DNA of 64,000 nucleotides, taken from Candidatus Halocynthiibacter alkanivorans. GTDB taxonomy: Bacteria > Pseudomonadota > Alphaproteobacteria > Rhodobacterales > Rhodobacteraceae. Shown in pieces: positions 1-9,111 of the stretch; positions within the stretch are counted from its first letter, which is position 1, and each line of letters begins with the position of its first letter. The notes below the pieces were generated by a model. That model saw only the letters and a program-made list of their open reading frames with translations, did not search any database and was not told where the DNA came from. The position numbers and the translations under genes were made by a program. The stretch spans positions 177,867 through 241,866 of the forward strand of contig NZ_QOLB01000029.1 of assembly GCF_003333265.1 (NCBI RefSeq), written 5' to 3'.

Positions 1-468
1 GCCCAGTCCATCGGCTGGGACTTCAAACTGGGGGTAAACTATTGGGACTCCGCCACCGCCATGGTGATTGTCGCCGTCTGGAAACAGATCCCGATCAATT
101 TCATCTTCTTCCTCGCCGGCATGCAGTCCGTGCCGATGGCGGTGCGTGAAGCTGCATTGATCGACGACCCGTCAGGCCCGAGCCGGTTCTTCCATGTGAT
201 TTTCCCGCTGCTGGCGCCAACGGCGTTTTTCCTGCTGATCATCAACATCACCTACGCGCTGTTTGATACGTTCGGCATCATCGACATCCTGCACAAGGGC
301 GAGCCGGGCAACAACCCTGTCACCCTGGTCTACAAAGTGTATCTCGATGGGTTCCGTGGCAACGATCTTGGCGGCTCTTCGGCCCAGTCCGTGATCTTGA
401 TGGTCCTTGTTCTTATTCTCACCGTCGTGCAGTTCCGCTTCATGGAACGGCGCGTGCATTATACCTGA
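1..468 (+). CDS. ugpA: sugar/glycerol-3-phosphate ABC transporter permease, UgpA-like (5' end outside window)
   Basis: This is the C-terminal 155 residues of an inner-membrane permease; the reading frame is open at the window edge. The EAA loop that docks the ATPase is visible (EAALIDDPSGPSRFF followed by a hydrophobic run ending in Pro). The sequence ends in the basic tail ERRVHYT, resembling the end of UgpA proteins. It is followed after 11 bases by a second permease and then by an ATPase of the MalK/UgpC type, so it is the first visible gene of an importer operon. The binding-protein gene (ugpB) is expected upstream, outside the window. Assignment to glycerol-3-phosphate rather than another sugar rests on overall resemblance of the trio and is an inference. 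Confidence 0.85.
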   Translation, partial: AQSIGWDFKLGVNYWDSATAMVIVAVWKQIPINFIFFLAGMQSVPMAVREAALIDDPSGPSRFFHVIFPLLAPTAFFLLIINITYALFDTFGIIDILHKGEPGNNPVTLVYKVYLDGFRGNDLGGSSAQSVILMVLVLILTVVQFRFMERRVHYT

Positions 469-479
469 GGGCTGATCTC

Positions 480-1373
480 ATGACTGATATTACCACTGCC
501 ATTGCCCAGCCCCCGGTGCGCCGCAGGAAAATCCGCTGGAACCGGGTGTTTGACCACGTGATTCTGATCCTCGGTTCCATGTTCATGCTGCTGCCGGTGG
601 TGCTGACATTGCTGACCTCGACCTGGGACAATGTCACCATCCACACCGGTGGCATTCAGTATTCCATCGGTGAAGACGCCTTCCGCAACTACCAGAAAGC
701 GCTGTTCGAAAAGAGCGGCTTTTCCCAGGTGGTTGACGGGATGAAAATGATGACCAACTCGCTGATCCTGGGCCTCGGCTTTGCGATCGGCAAAATTGTC
801 ATCTCGATGATGGCCGCCTATGCCATCGTCTATTTCCGCTTCCGCTTTGCCACGTTCGCCTTCTGGATCGTGTTCACCACGCTGCTGCTGCCCCTGGAAG
901 TGCGCATCCTGCCCTCGTATGAGGTGGTGCAGAGCCTCGGCCTGCTCAACACCTATACCGGTCTGATTGTGCCGCTGATTGCCTCGGCAACAGGCACGTT
1001 CTACTTCCGCCAGTTCTTCAAATCTGTACCTGAAGAAACGCTGGAAGCCGCCAGGATCGACGGCGCCGGTCCGATACACTTCTTTTTTGACATCCTGGTG
1101 CCGGTGTCCCAGACCATGATCGCAGCGATCTTTATCATCATGTTTGTCTATGGCTGGAACCAGTATCTCTGGCCCACGCTGATGACCACAGATGAGAACA
1201 TGTTCACCCTTGTGCGCGGTATCAAACAGATCATGCAGGTCTGGATCGGCGCAAATATTCCCGATTACGGTGTGGCAATGGCCCTGGCGATCATCGCCAT
1301 GACCCCGCCCGTCCTGATCGTCATTCTTTTCCAGAACTGGTTCGTCAAGGGCCTGGTGGAATCCGAGAAATAA
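480..1373 (+). CDS. ugpE: ABC transporter permease, UgpE-like
   Basis: A 297-residue inner-membrane permease of the MalG/UgpE family, the second channel half of the importer. Several hydrophobic spans are evident, and the cytoplasmic EAA loop reads EAARIDGAGPIHFFFDILVP. The C-terminus WFVKGLVESEK matches the usual end of UgpE-type permeases. The start ATG lies 11 bases after the preceding permease stop and the stop is 12 bases before the ATPase start, so the three genes are co-transcribed. Substrate (sn-glycerol-3-phosphate or glycerophosphodiesters) is inferred from family resemblance and cannot be read from the permease alone. Confidence 0.88.
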   Translation: MTDITTAIAQPPVRRRKIRWNRVFDHVILILGSMFMLLPVVLTLLTSTWDNVTIHTGGIQYSIGEDAFRNYQKALFEKSGFSQVVDGMKMMTNSLILGLGFAIGKIVISMMAAYAIVYFRFRFATFAFWIVFTTLLLPLEVRILPSYEVVQSLGLLNTYTGLIVPLIASATGTFYFRQFFKSVPEETLEAARIDGAGPIHFFFDILVPVSQTMIAAIFIIMFVYGWNQYLWPTLMTTDENMFTLVRGIKQIMQVWIGANIPDYGVAMALAIIAMTPPVLIVILFQNWFVKGLVESEK

Positions 1374-1385
1374 GGTATCTGAGAA

Positions 1386-2444
<1,059 letters not shown>

Positions 2445-2499
2445 AGCAGCCGCTCACCTGCGCCTGCGCTGGCCTGGCCCGCGGAGGGCACATACAAAG

Positions 2500-2541
2500 A
2501 AAAACGACCGGCGGCAGATTACTCTGCCGCCGGTCGTTTTT
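2500..2541 (+). terminator. Rho-independent terminator of the ugp operon
   Basis: A near-perfect inverted repeat: AAAACGACCGGCGGCAG pairs with CTGCCGCCGGTCGTTTT across a four to six base loop and ends in a T run. The symmetry means it could also work on the opposite strand for transcripts arriving from the right (the small secreted protein gene). Confidence 0.93.
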
Positions 2542-2743
2542 GTTAGTGCCAAAACCGCGCCGGAATGCCTGCCTGGCAACGGGCCGCGACCAGGCGCTGT
2601 CCGCAGATCATCTCAGCACTGCGCCGGACGACACAGCCCGCGCAGACCCGTTCAGGATCCTGCCCCGCTATCGCCTGAGCTGAACAAGCACGCCGTTCAC
2701 GATCTGCGCACCGCACCGATCAAGCTACGGTCGTGCAGGTGCT

Positions 2744-2989
2744 TCAGCGGGCGAAACACTGTGATTTGCGGCCAAACCCAGCTGGCGAGCAAATCCACGT
2801 GGTGCGCCCGTTGCTGTTGGTGGAGGCCACCACCAGAGGCGTTTTGCTCGAGCTCACGGTTTTCACCCCGTTGCCCGCCATCGCCACATCTGCACTGTAA
2901 AAGCCCATCCCAGCCACAATCACGGCTGCGCTCAACATTCTTACCGCCACGCCAAAGGCGCGCGTTCTCACGGTTCCGGTCACCGGCAT
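2744..2989 (-). CDS. small secreted protein with C-terminal cysteine pair, function unknown
   Basis: An 81-residue protein not assigned to a characterised family. The start is chosen at the ATG preceded by AGGAGACAGTG; a longer version starting 17 codons upstream lacks a comparable ribosome site. Residues 1-35 look like a signal peptide: a basic stretch, a hydrophobic core AVIVAGMGFY and a likely cleavage after an AMA-like site. The mature part is short and Ser/Thr-rich, and ends in CSPAGFGRKSQCFAR with two cysteines ten residues apart, suitable for one disulphide or metal binding. Similar tails occur in small Rhodobacterales proteins as far as I recall. It is transcribed toward the ugp terminator and is probably monocistronic. 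Confidence 0.72.
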   Translation of the reverse strand: MPVTGTVRTRAFGVAVRMLSAAVIVAGMGFYSADVAMAGNGVKTVSSSKTPLVVASTNSNGRTTWICSPAGFGRKSQCFAR

Positions 2990-3079
2990 CACTGTCTCCT
3001 GCCTCAAATACCCTGTTTTTTCACCATCTGAGATGGCCACAAGGATTTCTACTCCGCCGCCCGTTAAAGGCTGGCTAAG

Positions 3080-3108
3080 CTATTATTAGCGAAAAAAGAC
3101 AATTTTGA
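3080..3108 (-). promoter_or_regulatory. candidate promoter for the small secreted protein gene
   Basis: On the minus strand a TAATAAT element (-10-like) is preceded 17 bases upstream by TGGTCA (weak -35). It lies about 90 bases upstream of the chosen start. The remainder of the spacer up to the glycosidase gene (to about 3370) shows nothing else I can name. Confidence 0.3.
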
Positions 3109-3370
3109 CCATTCACCTGCGCACCCGAAAACACCGCCCGGACGGCGGCGGAACTCTAAAAATAAGGGGGATATGCAAAAATCAGGGGATCTCAACCGGT
3201 TACCGACTGGCGAGCGGATCAGCCAGAATCCGCACCCGCCTCCCGCTTTCTCCGGTCACCGCCGCGATCCGGAGCGCTAAGCACTTGCTGGTAAATCACA
3301 ATCACGCCGGCACCGGCACATGACCGGACAGATCGGCGCACCAGGCAAAAACACGCCGCCCGCGTCACTG

Positions 3371-4264
3371 TCAGCGGGTGATACGTTCCGCAACCTTCCA
3401 GTCCGGAAAGCCAAAGCCATCGGGCCAGGGATGCACTTCTTTCTGATTGAAATAGACCACGCCGATCAGATTGGGAAAATCTGCGTAATCCTGACGCACG
3501 GTATTTTCCCAGGCGTTCACATAGGCCTCGTCGCCGACATAGCCCAGTTCCGCCACCATCACCGGCTTGCCAAACTGCGCCGCCCGCGCATAACGCGGCC
3601 CGAGGATCTCGGTGAACGTCAGCTCCCGCCCCAGTACAGAGCGCTCCCAGTCCTGCAGGCCAAACACCGACAGGCCGACAACATCGACATAATTATCGCC
3701 CGGGTAATAGGCCTCGAGCCCCTCATAGCCCAGCGGCGACCACATCACCCGCACATCAGGCGCCACCGACCGGCAGATATTGATCACCCGGCGAAAGGCG
3801 TTGATATAGACCGAAGGCTCCCAGTTGGCCCAGATAAACTGGCCGCTTTTGTCTTCCATTTCCTGGGCCCAGCGCACGGTCACCGGGCTTTCGAAACCAC
3901 TCAAAATCGAGCAGATCGCCAGCATGTTGAAATCATATTGCCCGGTGCGGATGCCGTTGATCAGCACCTGCGGCGTGTTGCGCGCATCCCGGGTCCAGGT
4001 CCAGGGCTCAATCGTCACCAGCACCTCGCGACCGCGATCATGCGCATAGCCATCTGCCTCGATCAGCGTGCCCAGAAACACGTCCTCCCAGGGCAGAAAC
4101 AGATGTTCAATCTGCAGGCCGGTGTCGTCAGAAAACACCCCGTCGGGATCATAGGCCCCGAACGGCATATCCCCTGGCGGCGCCGCCGCCGCCGAGGGCG
4201 CCAGAAACACCACCGCCGCGATGAAGGCAGCGCAGAGGCCGGATTTCATATGTAGAACAGTCAT
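3371..4264 (-). CDS. secreted glycoside hydrolase, GH26-like (beta-mannanase/beta-glucanase fold)
   Basis: About 297 residues. A signal peptide (MKSGLCAAFIAAVVFLAPSA then AAA) is followed by a TIM-barrel glycosidase resembling family GH26. The putative acid/base glutamate is in RWAQEMED and the nucleophile in VMVAELGY, each after a hydrophobic beta-strand; EPWTW and WANWEP fit the substrate cleft. The upstream synthase gene ends 55 bases away, so this is the last gene of the polysaccharide operon. A plausible role is trimming or releasing the polymer made by the synthase. Two in-frame ATGs, each with its own GGAGGGGAAA site, precede the signal peptide because of a 24-bp duplication; the downstream one is used here. 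Exact specificity cannot be told. Confidence 0.8.
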   Translation of the reverse strand: MTVLHMKSGLCAAFIAAVVFLAPSAAAAPPGDMPFGAYDPDGVFSDDTGLQIEHLFLPWEDVFLGTLIEADGYAHDRGREVLVTIEPWTWTRDARNTPQVLINGIRTGQYDFNMLAICSILSGFESPVTVRWAQEMEDKSGQFIWANWEPSVYINAFRRVINICRSVAPDVRVMWSPLGYEGLEAYYPGDNYVDVVGLSVFGLQDWERSVLGRELTFTEILGPRYARAAQFGKPVMVAELGYVGDEAYVNAWENTVRQDYADFPNLIGVVYFNQKEVHPWPDGFGFPDWKVAERITR

Positions 4265-4306
4265 TTTCCCCTCCTCTTTAACCGTCATTTTCCCCTCCTC
4301 CTTTTG
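4255..4306 (-). repeat. 24-bp tandem duplication of a ribosome site plus start codon
   Basis: On the coding strand GGAGGGGAAAATGAC occurs twice, 24 bases apart and in frame, giving alternative starts at 4288 (MTVKEEGK...) and 4264 (MTVLHMK...). A third ATG at 4249 begins the signal peptide proper but has a poorer ribosome site. Confidence 0.85.
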
Positions 4307-4319
4307 CCCGGATGCCGGA

Positions 4320-6113
4320 TTAGTTCCAACGCAGATCAAACTGATAATACACCGATCCCGGCGGCGCCTGACCCGCACCGGACACCGGATAAACCTCGCG
4401 CGTCAGCACCAGCGGCCCCAGCCCCTGTGCCAGCGCATGTACGCTCTGCACCGTGCGCAGGTTGAACCCGGTGGCGCCCAATGCCAGCAACAACAGTGCC
4501 ACCGCCGCCTGACTGCCATAGCTCCAGGGCCGCAGCCGCAGCGCGATGTGGTTTTCGCGCCGGTGCAGCGCCAGAATGGCAATGAACAACACGGTGTAGA
4601 AACACGCATTCACCAGCGCCAGCAGATAGAACCCCGCCGCTTCGCGCACATCATCGACAAACACCACCGGCAGCAGCGACACCGCGGACAGCACGCCATA
4701 GGGCATGAGCACCCGCCAGGGCAGGTGTGGCACCATTGCGCCGCCTTTGGGAGTGATGCGGAACGCCACATAGCGCCCCGTCGCCCGGTCCCACAGCGCC
4801 ACGGCACAGCCCCAGAGCACCCAGGGCCATTGCGCCAGCGTAAACAGGATGCGCTCCCAACTGATCACCCGCGCCCCCGCCGGGCGGAAAAATCCGTCCC
4901 GCCGCATCTGCGCCACGATCAAGAGCAGCACCAGAACCGGCGGCACCGCATGGGCCAGAAACTGCGGATAGGTGACGCCGACAAAGCGCATGTCAAACGA
5001 CACCGCCGCCACCGGCAACACAAACATCATCGCCATGAACAGGGCAAACAGCGGGTACCACAGCTGGCAAAAGACAAACTGAAACTTCAGACGCGCCGGC
5101 AGCGCCCCCAGATAGCGGGGCGTATAGCGCAGCAGCAGCGTCATCAGGCTGCGCGACCACTGGAACTCCTGGGTCACCATATCGGCGAATGTGGCCGGAC
5201 CGGCGCCGATTGCGATGGCATCGCTGGCATGCACGCCGCGCCAACCGCCGGCGTTCAGGATCATCGTGGTGGAATGGTCTTCGGCCAGTTCCGGCCCCAG
5301 CCCGCCCACAGCGCAGAGCGCGCGCGTGCGCACCGCGTAATGCGAGCCAATGCACATCGGTGCCCAGCCATTGCTGTACCCCGCCTGCAAGCCACCATGA
5401 AACAAGGCTTCGGCATAAAGCCGGGTGCGCGCAGCCCAGCTTTTATCTTCGTTCTGCGCGCAGATACTGGGGGCCGAGACATAACCAACCCCAGGGTCCG
5501 CAAATGGCGCCAGCATTGCGCGCAGATAACCTGGCTGCGGCACATGATCCGCATCCAGCTGGACCACCAGATCATAGTTTGCATAACCGTAGTGGTCGTA
5601 AAAATAACTCAGGTTCCCCTCTTTGCAGCACTTGCGGCGCGGCCAGCTCTGCCGGTGATATCCCTCCACATCTTTGCGGCAGGATATGCGCACCCCATGT
5701 GCCCGGCACCAGGAGATCACCTCCGGGTCCGGGTCTTCATCTGCAATCCAGGTGTCGTGGGTCATATCCTGCGCCAACATGGCTCTGAGCGTAACCTGTA
5801 AGAGCATAAATTGCTCTGAGGGGGTTTTGGTCACGATCATTGCCACCCGATAGGGACCCACGACATTGGACCTGCTCCGCGGACGGCAGGCGCGCAGGAA
5901 AAAGTATAAAAACCAGGCTTGCAGGAAATACAGCCAAACAAGCCCTGAACTGACTAAAACAAACCGTCCGGTGCCAATATTATGCCCCGTTTGAAACCAC
6001 CAGAATGCAAACCACAGAACCAGCGCTGCCCAGAGGGCAACGGCAGTACTATAGCCCCGCCATTGGGCCGGCGTGAACGCCGGTTCCAGGTATTCAGACG
6101 GCGACCGGGTCAT
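4320..6113 (-). CDS. membrane glycosyltransferase family 2, cellulose-synthase-like polysaccharide synthase
   Basis: A 597-residue processive synthase. Two N-terminal membrane spans (about residues 25-45 and 52-74) precede a cytosolic GT-A domain with the full catalytic set: DEDPD at 125-129, DADH at 187-190, the base in AEDH at 277-280 and QEFQWSRS at 315-322 (the Q-x-x-RW-type motif). Several membrane spans follow and then a short polar C-terminus. There is no PilZ domain and no BcsB or BcsC partner nearby, unlike classical cellulose operons. I chose the ATG with CGGAG upstream; a TTG 12 codons earlier is possible. It overlaps the galE stop by 20 bases. The product is a beta-linked polymer by family; its sugar is unknown. 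Confidence 0.85.
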   Translation of the reverse strand: MTRSPSEYLEPAFTPAQWRGYSTAVALWAALVLWFAFWWFQTGHNIGTGRFVLVSSGLVWLYFLQAWFLYFFLRACRPRSRSNVVGPYRVAMIVTKTPSEQFMLLQVTLRAMLAQDMTHDTWIADEDPDPEVISWCRAHGVRISCRKDVEGYHRQSWPRRKCCKEGNLSYFYDHYGYANYDLVVQLDADHVPQPGYLRAMLAPFADPGVGYVSAPSICAQNEDKSWAARTRLYAEALFHGGLQAGYSNGWAPMCIGSHYAVRTRALCAVGGLGPELAEDHSTTMILNAGGWRGVHASDAIAIGAGPATFADMVTQEFQWSRSLMTLLLRYTPRYLGALPARLKFQFVFCQLWYPLFALFMAMMFVLPVAAVSFDMRFVGVTYPQFLAHAVPPVLVLLLIVAQMRRDGFFRPAGARVISWERILFTLAQWPWVLWGCAVALWDRATGRYVAFRITPKGGAMVPHLPWRVLMPYGVLSAVSLLPVVFVDDVREAAGFYLLALVNACFYTVLFIAILALHRRENHIALRLRPWSYGSQAAVALLLLALGATGFNLRTVQSVHALAQGLGPLVLTREVYPVSGAGQAPPGSVYYQFDLRWN

Positions 6114-7095
6114 ACCGTGGCGCTCCGAATGAGGGCGCCGCATCGGCAACGATCGTTGCCAGATCCGAACGCGTTGTCACAAAACCCAGCACGGATTGCG
6201 CAAGCGCCGGATCCGCGACCAGCAACGGCGGATCTCCCGGCCGCCGCCCGCTATATTGCACCGGCACCTGGCGGCCGGTCACCTCCCGGATCACTGCCAG
6301 CACGTCCAGTACCGAATGCCCCTGGCCGGATCCGAGATTCACCGCCTGGCTGCTGCCACCTGCCTCCAGATAGCGCAGCGCCATCACATGACCACGTGCC
6401 AGGTCCTCAACGTGAATATAATCGCGCACCGCAGTGCCGTCCGGCGTGTCATAATCGGTGCCGTAAATATCCAGATGCGAGCGCGCCCCCGCGGCGGCCA
6501 GCAAGGCGCGCGGCAGCAGATGGGTCTCCGGCCGGTGATCCTCAACCAGCGCCCCGTCATGGTCCGCGCCGCAGGCATTAAAATAGCGCAGGCTCACATG
6601 ATGCAGACCATAGGCCGCCTGATAATCCTGCAGGATCTGTTCGCAGACCAGCTTTGTGCGCCCGTAAGGGCTGATCGGTATCTGCGCACAGGATTCGCTG
6701 ACCGGAAGTTGCAGCGGATTGCCGTAGGTGGCACAGCTCGAAGAAAAAATCACCCGGTCGACTGAGGTGGCGCGGCAGGCTTTAAGCAGCGACAGCAGCC
6801 CGCCGACGTTGTTGCCATAGTATTTCTCCGGATCCCTGACCGATTCCCCGACATAGGCGCTGGCGGCAAAATGGATCACCGTGCTGATGTCCCAGGCCAC
6901 GATCATATCGGTGAGAACGTCTGTCTGGCGCAGATCACATTCAATCAGCGGCCCCCATTTCACCGCGCGGCGGTGCCCGGTACTCAGATTGTCCACCACC
7001 ACCGGCTCATAGCCAGACTGAAACAGCAGCTTGCACGTGTGTGAGCCGATGAAACCAGCCCCGCCGGTGACCAATATGCGCCGCGATGGTTTCAT
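6094..7095 (-). CDS. galE: UDP-glucose 4-epimerase
   Basis: A 333-residue extended short-chain dehydrogenase that interconverts UDP-glucose and UDP-galactose with bound NAD. The Rossmann motif GGAGFIGS is at residues 11-18, the serine segment FSSSCATYG near 117-125 and the catalytic YxxxK as Y144/K148. The sugar-binding tail includes YRYF-like and DYIHVEDLA segments typical of GalE. It starts in an ATGA overlap with the preceding UXS-like gene and its stop overlaps the synthase start, so it belongs to the polysaccharide operon and probably supplies a nucleotide sugar to that synthase. Confidence 0.9.
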   Translation of the reverse strand: MKPSRRILVTGGAGFIGSHTCKLLFQSGYEPVVVDNLSTGHRRAVKWGPLIECDLRQTDVLTDMIVAWDISTVIHFAASAYVGESVRDPEKYYGNNVGGLLSLLKACRATSVDRVIFSSSCATYGNPLQLPVSESCAQIPISPYGRTKLVCEQILQDYQAAYGLHHVSLRYFNACGADHDGALVEDHRPETHLLPRALLAAAGARSHLDIYGTDYDTPDGTAVRDYIHVEDLARGHVMALRYLEAGGSSQAVNLGSGQGHSVLDVLAVIREVTGRQVPVQYSGRRPGDPPLLVADPALAQSVLGFVTTRSDLATIVADAAPSFGAPRYDPVAV

Positions 7096-8129
7096 GTTGT
7101 TTTCACCCTCACCCCAGCGCTTCCGCGTTCCAGTTCAGCGATAAAATATTCAATCGTATGCTGCAGCCCGTCGCGCAGCGCCACCTGCGGTGCCCAGCCA
7201 AGCGTGCGTTGCGCCAGGGTGATATCGGGCCGGCGGCGGCGCGGATCATCCTGCGGCAATGCTTTTTCGACCAGGCCAGACCCGGTCCCGGTCAGCTCCA
7301 GCACCAGCTGCGCCAGATCCCGCACCGAACACTCCGCCGGGTTGCCGATGTTCACCGGCCCCGGAAAGTCGTGCGGCAGCGCCATCAAGGCCTCCATCCC
7401 GTCCAGCAGATCATCCACATAACAAAAGGACCGGGTCTGCGAGCCGTCGCCATAGAGCGTCAGATCCTGCCCCCGTAACGCCTGGACAATGAAATTGGAC
7501 ACCACCCGGCCGTCCCCCGGATCCATATGCGGCCCGTAGGTGTTAAAGATGCGGATGATGCGGGTCTCCACCCCATAGAGGTGGTGATAGTCGTAAAACA
7601 GCGTTTCGGCGGCACGCTTGCTTTCGTCATAACAGGCGCGCGGTCCCACCGCATTCACCCGGCCACAGTATGTCTCGTCCTGCTGCTCGATCTCAGGGTC
7701 GCCATAGACCTCTGAAGTAGACGCCTGAAGAATACGGGCGTCTTTTTCACGCGCCAGATCCAGCAGGTTCATCGCCCCCCAGATATTGGTGCGGAACGTA
7801 TGCACCGGATCGATCTGATATTTTGGCGGCGACGCCGCGCAGGCCAGATTGAAAATTTCGTCCACAGCGCCTTCGATGCGCAGCGGCTCCGTCACATCAT
7901 GTTTGAAAAAGGAAAATCCCTCGGTGCCGATCATGCCGGCGATATTGGCCAGCCGCCCGGTCTGCAGATTATCCACGCAGATGACCCGGTGCCCCTGCGC
8001 CAGTTTGCGGGCACAGAGATGCGAGCCAAGGAAACCGGCCCCTCCGGGTACAACGACAGTTTTTTGCTTAACCCAACCCCGGCGCCGCTTGCGTAACAAA
8101 CGGTGCAGATCCGTTATCTGATAAACCAT
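7092..8129 (-). CDS. NAD-dependent nucleotide-sugar epimerase, UDP-glucuronate decarboxylase (UXS)-like
   Basis: A 345-residue extended SDR, first gene of the polysaccharide operon. GGAGFLGS at residues 29-36 binds NAD, TSEVYG around 138-143 carries the Thr/Glu typical of UXS and RmlB-type enzymes, and YDESK supplies Y167 and K171. The fingerprint CAASPP followed by a TFRTN-like stretch and the RIFNTYGP segment are characteristic of UDP-xylose synthase. If so it decarboxylates UDP-glucuronate to UDP-xylose; other UDP-sugar 4-epimerases share much of this pattern, so the substrate is an inference. GGGGGAT lies nine bases before the ATG. An ATGA overlap couples it to galE. Confidence 0.85.
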   Translation of the reverse strand: MVYQITDLHRLLRKRRRGWVKQKTVVVPGGAGFLGSHLCARKLAQGHRVICVDNLQTGRLANIAGMIGTEGFSFFKHDVTEPLRIEGAVDEIFNLACAASPPKYQIDPVHTFRTNIWGAMNLLDLAREKDARILQASTSEVYGDPEIEQQDETYCGRVNAVGPRACYDESKRAAETLFYDYHHLYGVETRIIRIFNTYGPHMDPGDGRVVSNFIVQALRGQDLTLYGDGSQTRSFCYVDDLLDGMEALMALPHDFPGPVNIGNPAECSVRDLAQLVLELTGTGSGLVEKALPQDDPRRRRPDITLAQRTLGWAPQVALRDGLQHTIEYFIAELERGSAGVRVKTT

Positions 8130-9111
8130 TCACTTCATCCCCCAAGGACGTGCACCGGTACTCTTGTCCATGTCCGCAGCTGATCTGTGACCAGGGAAGT
8201 TCCCCTCGCCGCACGCTGCGTCCTGAATGTTCATTGGCCTTCAACGCATGACACGACACCCCGATGCCCTGCGTTATGGTGCATAAAAAGTAGCACTGCG
8301 CCCCGTTGCCAGGGTAACCAGCGCTGTATTTTTTGTCTATTAATCGCCGAACCTATATTCGATCTAGGCCAAAGGGTCTGGCAGCGCGGACCCCGTCAGG
8401 GCGGAGGCCGCAGCGCTTTCGGCCCCGCGCGGGCGGGTCTGCCGCTCCGGCAAGTGATTCTCTGTAGATCTGCCGCGCTCGCGCTGTGCGCGGGGGGGGG
8501 GAAACCATGTTCCCGCTGTGCGTGTAAACAACTGACCGTCGGGGCCGGGGCAGGAAAAATTTTGCCTGCCCCCTGCGACCGCCCGCAGTTTCAGAGCAAA
8601 AAAGCAGATCGAAATGGTCACGACACACGCCTTGATTGCAGGGCCGAAAAAAACTCTTTAGTTTTCAGCACCCCCAAGCTTCCCCAACGTCAACGTGAGC
8701 CCAATTTGCACAACACAATCATTAAATTGCAATTTGTTATTACTTCCCAAAATGCGAATTCCCGAACTTATCTGTGCGAAAACAAAGACCTGCCCCGCGC
8801 AGATTAAGACCGGGTCAAGATTTCATTCCTAATCATCAGGCACCGGCACCGATTTGGCGGACCACATGGAAAATTGCAAAAGGGGCAACGCATGACGGAG
8901 ACACCTACACCAGCCGCTGATCCTTGGCGCCGGCAGCACTTTCTGCCGCACCGCCGCCCGACCGGATTCGCCAGAACCTGAGCCAGGCTGTCACCCCCTG
9001 CCCGGATGCCGCAGTCGCAGACTACAGCGCAGAACCGGGACCGCACCCGACAGACAGACACTTTTAGAGACCACGATCCGGGGAACGGCCCGGACAGCAA
9101 AGGCCAACACA
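8130..9111. other. 980-bp spacer between the divergent polysaccharide operon and chemotaxis gene
   Basis: No convincing gene. ORFs here lack ribosome sites, family motifs and normal codon bias. It should contain promoters for both flanking transcripts. Visible elements are a G10 homopolymer at 8492-8501, an AT-rich zone around 8690-8780 with the palindrome AAATTGCAATTT at 8724-8735 and a second CAATTTG copy at 8702-8708, and a G+C-rich middle. Confidence 0.6.
8702..8737. promoter_or_regulatory. candidate operator: AAATTGCAATTT palindrome with a flanking half copy
   Basis: AAATTGCAATTT (8724-8735) is a perfect 12-base palindrome in the most AT-rich part of the spacer, with CAATTTG repeated 20 bases upstream. 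It may bind a regulator of the polysaccharide operon or of the chemotaxis gene; which protein is not known. Confidence 0.3.

Noticed and set aside
4221..5801. 526-residue ORF antisense to the GT2 synthase
   Set aside because: Arg/His/Gln/Pro composition of a shadow frame; the opposite strand carries all GT2 catalytic motifs.
8187..8807. 206-residue ORF in the 980-bp spacer
   Set aside because: No ribosome site or recognisable domain, crosses the G10 tract and the AT-rich palindrome region; better explained as non-coding.
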